In this document: in pieces, positions 52,227 to 61,550 of the stretch
Layout of the letters: each line of letters opens with the position of its first letter
How positions within the stretch are numbered: the stretch's first letter is position 1
NCBI RefSeq assembly: GCF_009017495.1
Contig: NZ_CP044987.1
Location: 32,102 to 96,101, forward strand
Direction of reading: 5' to 3'
DNA: 64,000 bases
Source: Deinococcus sp. AJ005
GTDB taxonomy: Bacteria; Deinococcota; Deinococci; Deinococcales; Deinococcaceae
Notes under the pieces: model-generated
Told to the model about the DNA's origin: nothing
What the model saw: only the letters and a program-made list of their open reading frames with translations
The model's database searches: none
Translations under genes and position numbers: made by a program

Positions 52227-54404
52227 TCACTGCTGTTCGCTTCCCAACCACCGCCCTTTAGGTTTTCCTGGCGTGTCCCGCGATAAGTGCCCATCTTGCC
52301 TGATAAATATGGACCACTGGCGGCACAACCATTCGACAAGCGTCGTGGCTCGCTGCCAGTAATCGCCCGTCTGCCCCTTGAGCAGGGCTATGGAGCGCTC
52401 AGATCGAGAACTGAACCGGTCGACTGGAGGTAAGACGCTTGACGCATTGCCGAACAGCTGTCGTCGTAACTCCGGGGAGGACCGCATTTCATCCCCGGAT
52501 ACTGCGCCGACGAGAAACGAAGAGATCAGTTGGGCGAGGATGGAGTTGGGGTCAAGTGACTCGGGCAATTTCCAAGATGTATTTTCGTCGTCTCCTCCCA
52601 CTGTTTTTTCGAGGCGAATTTGCAGCAGGTTGAGATTTAACCAGACCAACAGCCCATGTGCCATTCCCGCAGCTCCACTCCGAAACTGCGGGTTCCACTC
52701 CCAGACCTTGTCCGGCGGGGCGAACAACCTGATCTCGCTCCTCCCGGAATCTTTTGCCGGAAGCACTGACCATGACCGAATACTCCCCCCTGCCGTCACG
52801 AACATTGACGCTTCCGGCACGACACATTGAAGCAAGTGGAGACTGCCTGCCCAGGATCTAAGAGCATGAACGTTGATTCGTAGCTTAGGACTAATGAAAA
52901 AAGCCCTTTTTATCGACCAGGCATCCGCCGTTGACCTGATAAGATCATAGACATGTGGTTTCAGATCTGATCCCGTGTAGAGGAAATCTAAATCGCCGAT
53001 CAGATCGAGTGCAGCCTTTAAATCGAGGTTAGAATTGCGCTGCATATAAGCATCAATGAAAGCGGCCGATCCGGTTAATAAAAACTCGTGCTCAGAGCTC
53101 ACGCTGTTGAGCGCCTCAACCAATCCTCTCAGGCCCGATCCATTCCGTACAGATACTGCCTGCGCAACTAATCGGCGAACAGACGGTGTTACCCATGGTT
53201 CCCCATACATCCTGGGGCTTTCTGCCGTCAACTCAACGAAGTCAGGCGCGCATTGAACGAGTTGCGCGAGCTTGGCAAACCTGGGTAGATGATGGGCGCT
53301 ATGGCGGGTTTCGAGCACGACCCACCGCCCAGCCAGGGCCGGCGACGCGAACGATGAGCCGCGTATAAATTGGGCTGGCGTTTCAGTCCGCATCTCCTCG
53401 CCGAAGCAGGGCTTCAGCGGTCCAACTGCGGGCCAGTCCATGTAGTTTGAAAGGACGCCCGACTGGAGTTGGGTGACGGCCACGACTTGCGGCAACACTG
53501 CCGGATACGCCAAACGCCACTGACGGTCCTGGAGATTTCCGTCGTTGCCTTGGCGGTTGCCTGCCGCAGCGAACAGCATGGGGTGCCCATCACCCCGGCG
53601 AACTCTCGAGGCGTCCATCTCCTCGAGAATCGACTCGAAAATTGGAAACGATTGCACGATGCTGCCGAGTGGAGAGGGCATGCCAGATCGGTCTCCACAC
53701 CACCAGCCCATGTCCAATGAGAAGTTCACGGCGGACACCCGCGCGTTCGCATCACAGACAGCCAAGCCAAGTGCGCAAAAGGACCACAAATCTATGGTGG
53801 TAGGGCTTCCCCTGTAGCCCTCAAGGTAATACCCGAGGACACTCAGCTCCCCGGCTTCGTCGCCGACGCGTTCGTCGACGAACGCGTCGGCGACGGCGAT
53901 CATCACGTCCTTACAATGCTTCTGGCCGAGGTCGATAACCACCACGACGGGCCGGGGCGTGACGTCGTCCACGCTGAGACTGTGCACGATCCCGCTCATC
54001 GCCACCGCTTTTCTCCACGCCCTATCACCACGGACATCCACATCAAGCCGCATGGCACAGATAGGACCGACGGGTGCGTTCCAATCGCGATCGCCGCCCT
54101 CGTCTCCCACGGATTGTTGGATGGTCCCCGTGAAGTTTAGGCTCGTCACGACAACGTTGGAGCGAGCGTTGAGCCATGTGGCCAGTGCAAGCTCACTGCC
54201 TGGAGCAGTAAAATAAACGCGCAACGCAAGCCGCGTGGCTGGCGAGTACAACGTCCATGCCGGGTCGTGCAATCCGATGCTTGGACTGGTGCCTGTATGG
54301 CGAGCTTCGATCGGAAGGAGCTCCGGTGGGGGCAACAAGTGTCGTTCGAGAGAGAGAACCGTGCCTGGGGCAAACTTCAGACAAGGCGCGTCGACTAAAG
54401 TCAT
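52227..54404 (-). CDS. Subtilisin-like (S8) protease, no canonical HGT motif
   Basis: A 725-aa protein; GGAGGAGA 5 nt before the ATG at 54404 sets the start. S8 signatures in order: 'PVVVVIDLGQKH' (D158 as catalytic Asp), 'MLFAAAGNRQGN' (N283, oxyanion hole), 'YPAVLPQVVAVTQL', and 'IRGSSFASPALAG' (S351, nucleophile). The expected HGTHVAG helix is absent; the matching position reads 'SPTTIDLWSFCALGLA', so the His is missing or replaced. There is no signal peptide, so it is cytoplasmic. The C-terminal 330 residues are unassigned. It follows a caspase-like and an alpha/beta-hydrolase gene, so it may be a substrate (zymogen or effector) or partner of the caspase. Confidence 0.7.
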   Translation of the reverse strand: MTLVDAPCLKFAPGTVLSLERHLLPPPELLPIEARHTGTSPSIGLHDPAWTLYSPATRLALRVYFTAPGSELALATWLNARSNVVVTSLNFTGTIQQSVGDEGGDRDWNAPVGPICAMRLDVDVRGDRAWRKAVAMSGIVHSLSVDDVTPRPVVVVIDLGQKHCKDVMIAVADAFVDERVGDEAGELSVLGYYLEGYRGSPTTIDLWSFCALGLAVCDANARVSAVNFSLDMGWWCGDRSGMPSPLGSIVQSFPIFESILEEMDASRVRRGDGHPMLFAAAGNRQGNDGNLQDRQWRLAYPAVLPQVVAVTQLQSGVLSNYMDWPAVGPLKPCFGEEMRTETPAQFIRGSSFASPALAGRWVVLETRHSAHHLPRFAKLAQLVQCAPDFVELTAESPRMYGEPWVTPSVRRLVAQAVSVRNGSGLRGLVEALNSVSSEHEFLLTGSAAFIDAYMQRNSNLDLKAALDLIGDLDFLYTGSDLKPHVYDLIRSTADAWSIKRAFFISPKLRINVHALRSWAGSLHLLQCVVPEASMFVTAGGSIRSWSVLPAKDSGRSEIRLFAPPDKVWEWNPQFRSGAAGMAHGLLVWLNLNLLQIRLEKTVGGDDENTSWKLPESLDPNSILAQLISSFLVGAVSGDEMRSSPELRRQLFGNASSVLPPVDRFSSRSERSIALLKGQTGDYWQRATTLVEWLCRQWSIFIRQDGHLSRDTPGKPKGRWLGSEQQ

Positions 54405-54768
54405 GGGTCTCCTCCTGCATCGGCCCAAAGATGTCGCAGGTTGATGGCTGCACGTGTGTACATATGCCAAGCGTTGCTCCTACAGGGGGTCTGGCCTGAA
54501 ATAGAACATGTGGTCGACGGGGAATACTGACCCTGTAATGTCATGAAAAGCAGCAATGGCGGAAATACGGCCGCGTTACTTGGGGATATGGAGGGACGTG
54601 AGTCCAGACTCGCCAGCCGGAAATTGGCCGGCGCACCCGTGCGTTGGCATATGGAGCGGCCTGAGCGCTGGTACAGCACATCCATAACCCCCCCCCCGTC
54701 GGCAGATCACGATTGCGGGGAAGACAGTAGGTACTCGCGAGTCTACCTTTTGGATAGATACCGAACAT
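54405..54768. other. Intergenic region inside the hydrolase-caspase-subtilase cassette, with a C9 tract
   Basis: 364 bp without a gene. It contains a run of nine C at 54688-54696 and a small hairpin (GATAGAT/ATCTATC) at about 54754-54772 that overlaps the caspase stop. The subtilase may have its own promoter here, or it may be expressed by read-through. Confidence 0.45.
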
Positions 54769-56703
54769 CTATCTCTTGTCTGGTCTCTGCTCGGGGTTCG
54801 GAGTTCCCGATGGGGCGACGAAAGTACAGAACATCCCACCTGAGCGAAAGGCTTTCAAGGCGCGGTTGACCCGTTTTGGGACTTCACTCTTGGCCGCACC
54901 AGCCTCTTCAAGATCCCGGGCGTGGTTCACTAAGTAGCTGAAGGCGTCGGCGAAGGCAGGTAGCGGCCGTGACTGCAGTGCGGTCATTTCCTGCTGAATG
55001 GCCTGCAACCTACCTCCCTGCCTCAAACGCTGTTCGGCCAACAACACTTGGCCGTCGCTAATGCTGGGAAACAAGCGGGCGAGATTTTCAACCCAGTCAT
55101 GCAGGCGTTCCAAGTGATTGGCGCGCAGCAGAACGATGGTCGCCAGCGTCGCGCTGATAGGAGAGGCCATTTTCTCTCGTAATGCTCGCTCCATCACATC
55201 TTGTTCTTCAAGTTGAGCTGCGGCATGCAATGCGCTCTCCATACGGTACTTCCACCACACCTTGACGGCTTCTCCAAGCACACCATTCGTTTCTGGAGAA
55301 ATACTGACCTCCACACGATCAAGTACTTGCTGATATGACTTATCAAGAAAGAACAGGTCGGCTAGGAGTTTCACCTCTGATTTTTCACTAGAGAGGTCCG
55401 GTATGCATATTGTAAATGACTGGTTTCTGTTAACGAAGCGGAGCCATATCGTCCCTATCATGTCTGGTGAAACCCACATACTCCGACGCGAGAGTGATGA
55501 GATAAGGAAGGTGAGACGAATAGTCGAACCGTCGGCCAACCGTTGCATCTTTGGTTCATAAATCTCTAAGTGCGCGGGATACCATTCAGCATCTTCAAGG
55601 GTCCGGAAGGTTGCGCTCTCCACCACATCCCGCCAATCGTGAGACTGATATTCGTCCGGGGATTCCCATCCGTTCCCTCGCGTCGGCGTTGGACTGTCAA
55701 ATGACAGCGTGGCTCCTCCACCTGTACTGCCAGGTGTGTCAACGATTACCGGACGTGGGCTAACTTCCGCCAGAGCGAGTTGGTCGAAGTGTCCGAACAT
55801 ACGCACGGGCTGGTCAGCTCTGGAGCCGTGTTCCCTGTGCAGGGCCGCAACCCGCCGAGTGAGAAAGGCCTGCAACTGTGCTGGGGCGATCTTGCAGACA
55901 CCTTGCACGCACTCCAGCTCCATGTCTGGCTCGCCACCCAGACCCTCTAGCAGAGCCTGACCGAACAAGGAAATGTCATTACCTGGAGTTGGTGTCGCGG
56001 GTGCCCAGGCTTGCAATCCGCTGGCGGTCGCATAGACCCGTAGGGTGATCCGCGCGGGATTAGCGTAACGCGATCCCTGCACGGCGAGAATCCGCCGTCC
56101 CTGAATATCGAAGTCGAGCAGGCGGTGATGATCGTTGCGGCAGGCGTCCAGGAAAAAAAGCTGCGTGGGAACCCGGCAGGACGCCAGCGCACGTTTGAGG
56201 TGATTGGTGCTGATTGCGTCGTCGGGGTTGTGGCCTGGAGGCCGCAGGTAATCGCAGGGCAGCAGAATCTGCTCATCGTCAAAACGTTCCAGACCATGAC
56301 CGGAGAAGAAAAACACCGCGCGGCTCTTTGCGGCGACGTCAGGCGGCAGCGCGTTCATCTCCGCCGCCCAGAATTCGATGGCCTCGGTACAGTTGTCGAG
56401 CGTGGGACGCACCGGGAAATTTCCAAGAGCTGTGTCGTATCTCGACTCATCTGGGCTAGGGGATAACAGCACCCACGCCTTGGCCAACGGTACGCTCTCA
56501 CACTGATACTTGGCGATCAGCCAGTCGTAGAAGCGGTGTGCCGTCAGTGCCGATACACCCAGTTGGGAGAGATCGTATGGGTCTGGTGCGACATTGACTG
56601 GTGGCGCGCCCTGAAGATGGTCATATCGACTCACTCCAATAATTACGGCGTATACACCGGGTGTTCCGGGCTCCCAAATGGGATTTTGTAGTGCCCCGTT
56701 CAT
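54769..56703 (-). CDS. Caspase-like (peptidase C14) protease
   Basis: A 644-aa protein. The N-terminal 270 residues are a caspase/metacaspase p20 domain: 'GVYAVIIGVSRYDHL' opening strand, 'AVFFFSGHGLER' with catalytic H136, and 'QLFFLDACRNDHH' with catalytic C188. The remaining 370 residues lack a domain I know; a mostly helical end ('QEMTALQSRPLPAF') could be a sensor. Its ATG overlaps the stop of the hydrolase gene (ATGA). Bacterial caspase-like proteases are known as effectors of abortive immunity that cut cellular or partner proteins once triggered. That is the favoured role here. Confidence 0.82.
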   Translation of the reverse strand: MNGALQNPIWEPGTPGVYAVIIGVSRYDHLQGAPPVNVAPDPYDLSQLGVSALTAHRFYDWLIAKYQCESVPLAKAWVLLSPSPDESRYDTALGNFPVRPTLDNCTEAIEFWAAEMNALPPDVAAKSRAVFFFSGHGLERFDDEQILLPCDYLRPPGHNPDDAISTNHLKRALASCRVPTQLFFLDACRNDHHRLLDFDIQGRRILAVQGSRYANPARITLRVYATASGLQAWAPATPTPGNDISLFGQALLEGLGGEPDMELECVQGVCKIAPAQLQAFLTRRVAALHREHGSRADQPVRMFGHFDQLALAEVSPRPVIVDTPGSTGGGATLSFDSPTPTRGNGWESPDEYQSHDWRDVVESATFRTLEDAEWYPAHLEIYEPKMQRLADGSTIRLTFLISSLSRRSMWVSPDMIGTIWLRFVNRNQSFTICIPDLSSEKSEVKLLADLFFLDKSYQQVLDRVEVSISPETNGVLGEAVKVWWKYRMESALHAAAQLEEQDVMERALREKMASPISATLATIVLLRANHLERLHDWVENLARLFPSISDGQVLLAEQRLRQGGRLQAIQQEMTALQSRPLPAFADAFSYLVNHARDLEEAGAAKSEVPKRVNRALKAFRSGGMFCTFVAPSGTPNPEQRPDKR

Positions 56704-58028
56704 GGCAGGCTCCAGCCCTGGGCGCGTGCGATCTCAATTTTTTCGGCCAGGCGGCGATAGAAACTGACCCGTTGCAGGCAGCCGCTGTGAGCAGCGGTGA
56801 ATGGCAGTCCAGAGTCGTATGGCTCATCTTTTACGCCACGAACTATGTCCTGGACCGTAAAACTGAGCACGTCGTTGGGGTCCCAGACATTCCACCAGGC
56901 ACCGAGGCGCGCTGCGTCAGGCCGGTCTATTGGCGGGGCCGCCCGCCCGGATCCAGCGGCAGGAGCTGGAATCCCCATCTGATGACGGAACAATCCCATC
57001 TCCAGAAACAATCCGACCTGCGACGCGGTGGCGCACCAGAAGTCGATCCGGGTATCAGCATGGCGCTTGTCCAGTTTCAAAAAATGTGTGAGGGCGTCAT
57101 ACATCAGTTGCCCACCCATACTGTGTGTCAGGACCACAAGGGGCTCGCCATCCATCTGAGGGGCCTTGCGCGCGGTATAGAGGGCGTCAAGGAGGCGTTG
57201 GGGGATCTCGCCAATATCTGTGCCTTCCCCGCGCCTCGCGAGATACCAGAACACATCCCCAAAAAACAGCGTGATCAGATTGTTCAGTGGAGGACGTGCT
57301 TGCAGGGCAATGCGGGAAGCCAAAGTACTGGGCCAGCTCGCCGCGCGGCTCAGCGCCTCGTCGAGCCGGCTGCCAAGTCCTTTCAAGGTGTCCAGGACGC
57401 CCTGTGGAATCAACGCGTCAGTTGTCCGCTGGCTCTGCAACTGTTCGGTCAGCAGGCGTTGGAGCTCAGCTGCTTCCGAAGCGGCATCCGGCATCTGTCT
57501 CAAGAGGTTGACCTCGGACTCGTTTCTGGCCAGTCGGTCCGCGTCGACAAGCAATGTCGCCAGTTGGCGGTTCTTAGTGTCGTCGTCGCCGACAGTTGTA
57601 CCCGGCGCGAGGAGTTCGACGATCAGGCCGTTGAGGAGGTCTGATCGGTCGTCCGCGTTCAGAGAGCTCCAGCGCGAACTAGGGGAGCGCGGCGCTGCAC
57701 CGCTGGCAATCAAGCTTCCTGCGGTCGTTTCCTGTCCTGCCTCCAGAGGAATACCTTTTAGAAGCTCAGGCCAAGCGAGTGTTTCGAGGACACGGTTCCT
57801 GAAATCAGTCTCGTCTGTACTGCCCATCCCAAGAAGACTGCGGGGGCGGGAACGACCTCCCCACCGGAACTGCACCCCAATATCTCCCCAGTAAGCTGCT
57901 CCGATATGGACCTCATCTGGAGCCTTAGGGTTCAGGACTGGGGCGACATAGGCCCTGAGCAACTGCTCCACTCCGGTCCAACCAAGGGGATCGCGATTTG
58001 CGACCCCGTGCACGAACACAATGGGCAT
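56700..58028 (-). CDS. Alpha/beta hydrolase (esterase/lipase-like), first gene of the caspase cassette
   Basis: A 442-aa protein; GGAGGG 6 nt upstream supports the ATG at 58028. 'MPIVFVHGVANRD' is the usual oxyanion-hole start and 'LVVLTHSMGGQLMYD' gives nucleophile S303. 'DPNDVLSFTVQDIV' and a late 'FTAAHSGCL' fit the Asp and His. A helical insertion of about 200 residues (90-290) separates the strands and could be a lid or regulatory domain. There is no signal peptide. Tight overlap with the caspase gene means fixed stoichiometry; a lipid- or ester-cleaving trigger or effector is inferred. Confidence 0.75.
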   Translation of the reverse strand: MPIVFVHGVANRDPLGWTGVEQLLRAYVAPVLNPKAPDEVHIGAAYWGDIGVQFRWGGRSRPRSLLGMGSTDETDFRNRVLETLAWPELLKGIPLEAGQETTAGSLIASGAAPRSPSSRWSSLNADDRSDLLNGLIVELLAPGTTVGDDDTKNRQLATLLVDADRLARNESEVNLLRQMPDAASEAAELQRLLTEQLQSQRTTDALIPQGVLDTLKGLGSRLDEALSRAASWPSTLASRIALQARPPLNNLITLFFGDVFWYLARRGEGTDIGEIPQRLLDALYTARKAPQMDGEPLVVLTHSMGGQLMYDALTHFLKLDKRHADTRIDFWCATASQVGLFLEMGLFRHQMGIPAPAAGSGRAAPPIDRPDAARLGAWWNVWDPNDVLSFTVQDIVRGVKDEPYDSGLPFTAAHSGCLQRVSFYRRLAEKIEIARAQGWSLP

Positions 58029-58352
58029 GTTTACCCTCCAAAGCGGTACAAACGTCTGCGAGTGCAAGAGAAAACTGTTCGACGGCGGAGTGGCCTAAGC
58101 TTTAAATGTGAGGACGAGACTGTCCACCACCCCGGTTGGGGCGATCCGAACGTCTTCCCTAAAAAGCTATCATGTTATTTAGCTTACATTTTGAATTTTT
58201 TAAAAAGCTACATCTCCTGCAAATTTCACTGTGACTCAGAGGGACGATTTCACCGCAGTTGGAATGGGCCGATTGAAGGGTAACCTCACCCTGAGCGGGC
58301 GCTACGGACTGGGGAGAGTGGTGTTCGTCAATGGCGACGACCGCGCGCATGA
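58029..58352. promoter_or_regulatory. AT-rich upstream region of the hydrolase-caspase cassette
   Basis: Contains the lowest-GC island of this part of the window (about 58155-58230). TAAAAAGCTA occurs at 58160 and again at 58201, 41 bp apart in the same direction, flanking an AT-rich core. These could be UP-element or activator sites. The exact -10/-35 pair is not obvious. The right end may hold the beginning of the SNF2 remnant. Confidence 0.4.
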
Positions 58353-58796
58353 TTGCTGGGTCAAACACTGGCCCTGGCCCGCAGGGCGGCAGCTGAGCGC
58401 TTCAACGCCGGCGAGGCGCACTTCTTGGTGTTCATGGAAGCCGACGGCCAGGGCATCGCCTTGCAGCGCAGCTGTCACACCCTGATCCAAGTGGATCTCC
58501 CGTGGAATCCGATGCGGCTGCGCCAGCGGGTCGGGCGCCCCAACCGCTACGTTCGGCGCCATGCGGTCGATGTCCTGATGCTGTGCAATACCGACACGGT
58601 CGAGTCGCTGATCTGGGAGCGGCTTGTCGGCAAGATCCAGCGCATCACCCAGATCCTCGGGCAGGCGATGGACGAGCCCGAAGACCTGCTGGAACTCGTG
58701 CTGGACATGACGGATCCCAGCATGTTCACCTCGCTGTTCGTCAAGGCGTCTCGGGTGCCGCGCGAGCGGCTCGGTGCGTGGTTCGATGACGTCTGA
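58353..58796 (+). pseudogene. C-terminal fragment of a SNF2/RapA-type helicase
   Basis: About 147 codons matching the second helicase half: 'FMEADGQGIALQRSCHTLI', 'VDLPWNPMRLRQRVGR', then 'DTVESLIWERLVGKI' and 'EDLLELVLDM'. The motif after GR is altered (PNRYVRR in place of x-R-x-GQ). Motifs I-IV are missing and there is no proper start, so it is dead. It differs from the DrmD sequence in this window, so it came from another helicase gene. Confidence 0.65.
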
Positions 58797-59267
58797 ACTT
58801 CGGATTGCCGCCTGGAACGGCCGGCGCCAGTGAACCAATACCCTGTATCTGCCCGACTATCAGTGGCTGCATGCCCTGTGGGCACTTCTGCCATTATTCG
58901 GTCGACGCTCCAAGGCTGCCATACGCTGGGGGCAATAAATGTCAGAGGCAGCGTGGGCCCGCGCGTCCGCGACATTGCGGCCGCCAGGTCCGATCCGTGC
59001 GCTTAAGTGGTCAGGAAACAGCCAGTCACCTGGAAGAGGGCCGGCACGCTAGGCAGCGCTGGTATACGCGCGGCGCGGCGCATCACCACCTGTTGCTCGA
59101 CCGACTCACAGCGGATGTCGTCGCTGGCCTAGACAGATAGGTCCTTGGGTCCGGCTCGGCACTGAGCGCGCGATTGCCTGCTGGAGGACGTGGTGTATTG
59201 GAGGGGTGATTCGTCGGCCTGAGCCACTGGACTGGCCGCCCTAAATATCCTACGAATATACCGGCGA
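58797..59267. other. Gene-free stretch behind the helicase fragment
   Basis: Only short, interrupted frames, such as one ending 'HHHLLLDRLTADVVAG'. Probably decayed DNA of former genes; nothing can be named. Confidence 0.35.
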
Positions 59268-61250
59268 TTAGGCGGTCTTCCCTTTGACTGCGTCAGCGAC
59301 AAGCGGGGGTTTGCTAGCTGTGGTGAACTGCTCCGTCATAGGCAGGAGCGTTTTTGCGACGCCGGCGAGACTGGCGACTGCAGCCACCGTCACAGCCCCG
59401 TAGGTGAACGCTGTCACGTAGTCCATGATGGTGCTTCCCCACGGCTGACCGGTAAAGTACAGCGTTTGCAAGCCCGTGACGCTTCCCAAAAGCCAGGCCA
59501 CGAGCGCGCCTACAAGGACCCCCATCCAATTCCACAGAAGCAGCGGAGCGATGCTGGCCAATGTCGTTGAGGGTGCACGTCTCCGATGAGGGAGAACACC
59601 GTTCGCCAGGATAAGGGGCGATGCACTTCCTCGCCGTCGGGCGGCATTCATTTGAGGCGGGCGGAGGCGATTCGCCCTGAAAGCTGCGATTTCCCCATCT
59701 TGCTTGACCACAAAGGCCTCAAGCATTGAGGTGCGGAGGACGCTCAATCCTATAAGGAATTTTTGAAATTCGGCGGCGGTAAGGCCTTGCCAGTCCGTTA
59801 CGTCATCCAATTCCCTCAGCAGAGCACTGCGCGCCTTCTCCAAGTCGGGGGAACCCGTGACCTTGATTTCATCCAGCAACCTGTAGGTCGTCAGATGCTC
59901 TGCCAGAAGCGTGGCTTCATAGATGGTTTTTTGGATAGGTTCAACTTCCTGGATCTCCACTTGGCGCATTTCGTCAAGTTTATAGTCTTTCCTGCGATTT
60001 GCACCTCCTAGTTGCACACGATTTAGCATGTCAATCACAAAATAGTCTGTCTGATCAGCTTTTTTAAAATTACGTTGCTCAAGCATTTTCATCTGATCGT
60101 CCAGTCTGCCTACGTCGTCACTCAAAGTTCGCCAGTCGAGCAAGGCTTGTGCAAGCCTCTCTGCATGTTCAGTAGGTAGCCAGAATTTATACCATGTTAA
60201 GTAAGCCCTGAGTTCCTTATCGCTGGTATTCAGTGCATAATTTCCACGAATCAGCGGGAGTTTGGAAATTTCATCGAATCCCTGCATTTTTAGCATGACT
60301 CGCAACTGCTGAATCGCCGACCAACGGGTAAGCAGAAGACCCACCAGTGTTGAAAATACAACGCCAGCCAGAATGAGCCAGAACGCTATGAAAACTGGTG
60401 CTCTCACTGTGAGCTTCAGATCCTTCAGTTTCTCGTCTCCTGTTACAGCATAGATGCCGGGAATAACCTTGTTGGCTACCTGTCGAGAGATAGCTGGAAT
60501 GGTTGGAGTGGTGGAGGCTTGTGCATACGCAGCCCCCGAATTTTTTCCAGGCGATGGGGGTATCTTCGTGAGAGCTGGCTGGACCTTTACCAGTGACGAA
60601 GTACGCATCAGTCTTGTAGGCGTGAGGGCAGAGGGTGTTCCGGAACTCTGGTTTGGAGCGGCCGGAGGATCGACCGGATAAAAACCTTGAAGAACGCCCT
60701 CAGCGGTGCGGCAAACAAAAACTTGCTTACTGGGCACGGTGGTGTGGGTCAGTCTGATCCCCGTCTCCGGATTACACCAACCCTCTGTCGCCGGATTGGC
60801 AAGGAGATCGTTCGTATCCTTGACAAATGCGAGAGAGGCAGGAGCCTTTGTTGTCGGTTGAATGGCGGTCACGCGGGCGGCTTGTGTGATCGCTGGAGTT
60901 CCGGGTGCGGAACCTCGCACGATGTAGACCACTGGCTCCGACGTGGCTTCGATACAAAGGGCCGCCCCCGGATTGAGGGCTTCGTCCCCCGACAGAACTT
61001 TTGATCCAGAGGTCCACGTCTTTGCAGTCCATTGAGGTCCGGAGCATGTCTCAGAATGAATGGAGACTAGGGGATTCCCTTTCTCCGAAATGGCAGTAAC
61101 GCTAACTTTCATGGTCTCAGTCGACGTATTAATCACCGAAACATTGCCCGTGCCCGGATGCGTCTCGACAGTCCAAGCTTTGGGCTGCTGTGCGTGTACC
61201 ATGCTGATACTCGTCACCAAAAACAAAAGTGTTGGGCGCCACACGTTCAT
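59268..61250 (-). CDS. Exported/membrane protein of unknown function
   Basis: A 660-aa protein; GGGAGGGAAG before the ATG at 61250 decides the start. A signal peptide covers about residues 1-19 ('LLFLVTSISMVHA'). Residues 20-270 should lie outside the cytoplasmic membrane and are Thr/Pro-rich with paired Cys. A membrane helix lies near 283-308 ('FIAFWLILAGVVFSTLVGLL'), followed by a charged helical domain of about 250 residues, then two or three helices near 563-634. I do not recognise the family. It lies beyond the caspase cassette on the same strand but separated from it by the helicase remnant. Confidence 0.6.
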   Translation of the reverse strand: MNVWRPTLLFLVTSISMVHAQQPKAWTVETHPGTGNVSVINTSTETMKVSVTAISEKGNPLVSIHSETCSGPQWTAKTWTSGSKVLSGDEALNPGAALCIEATSEPVVYIVRGSAPGTPAITQAARVTAIQPTTKAPASLAFVKDTNDLLANPATEGWCNPETGIRLTHTTVPSKQVFVCRTAEGVLQGFYPVDPPAAPNQSSGTPSALTPTRLMRTSSLVKVQPALTKIPPSPGKNSGAAYAQASTTPTIPAISRQVANKVIPGIYAVTGDEKLKDLKLTVRAPVFIAFWLILAGVVFSTLVGLLLTRWSAIQQLRVMLKMQGFDEISKLPLIRGNYALNTSDKELRAYLTWYKFWLPTEHAERLAQALLDWRTLSDDVGRLDDQMKMLEQRNFKKADQTDYFVIDMLNRVQLGGANRRKDYKLDEMRQVEIQEVEPIQKTIYEATLLAEHLTTYRLLDEIKVTGSPDLEKARSALLRELDDVTDWQGLTAAEFQKFLIGLSVLRTSMLEAFVVKQDGEIAAFRANRLRPPQMNAARRRGSASPLILANGVLPHRRRAPSTTLASIAPLLLWNWMGVLVGALVAWLLGSVTGLQTLYFTGQPWGSTIMDYVTAFTYGAVTVAAVASLAGVAKTLLPMTEQFTTASKPPLVADAVKGKTA

Positions 61251-61504
61251 TACTTCCCTCCCAGGGTTTTGGCCCACGCTTTCAGCACTCTCAACAAAAT
61301 GTGCTGTCAACAAGTCGGGTGTCCATACTCGGGCGGTCCAGTTCGTTTGCAGTTAAATCGTACCTTTATTGCCTCGCCGAAAATCAAATCACGTAAGCAC
61401 GGTGATGGTCGAGGTTGGTCTGGAGCAGTGTGGGGGCAACTCGGATTGCCCTTATCGTGGTACCCGAAGTGATCCGAAAAATAGACCACGCCAGCTATCA
61501 AACT

Positions 61505-61543
61505 GTGATGAAGGAGGGGCACTGCCTGCCCCTCCTTCATCAC
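61505..61543 (-). terminator. Terminator of the cytolysin operon
   Basis: A perfect 17-bp stem with a 5-nt loop starts 8 bp past the stop of the leftward cytolysin-like gene (arms GTGATGAAGGAGGGGCA and its complement). On the minus strand it is followed by AGTTTGATAG, a short T tract. Confidence 0.85.
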
Positions 61544-61550
61544 GTCGCGG

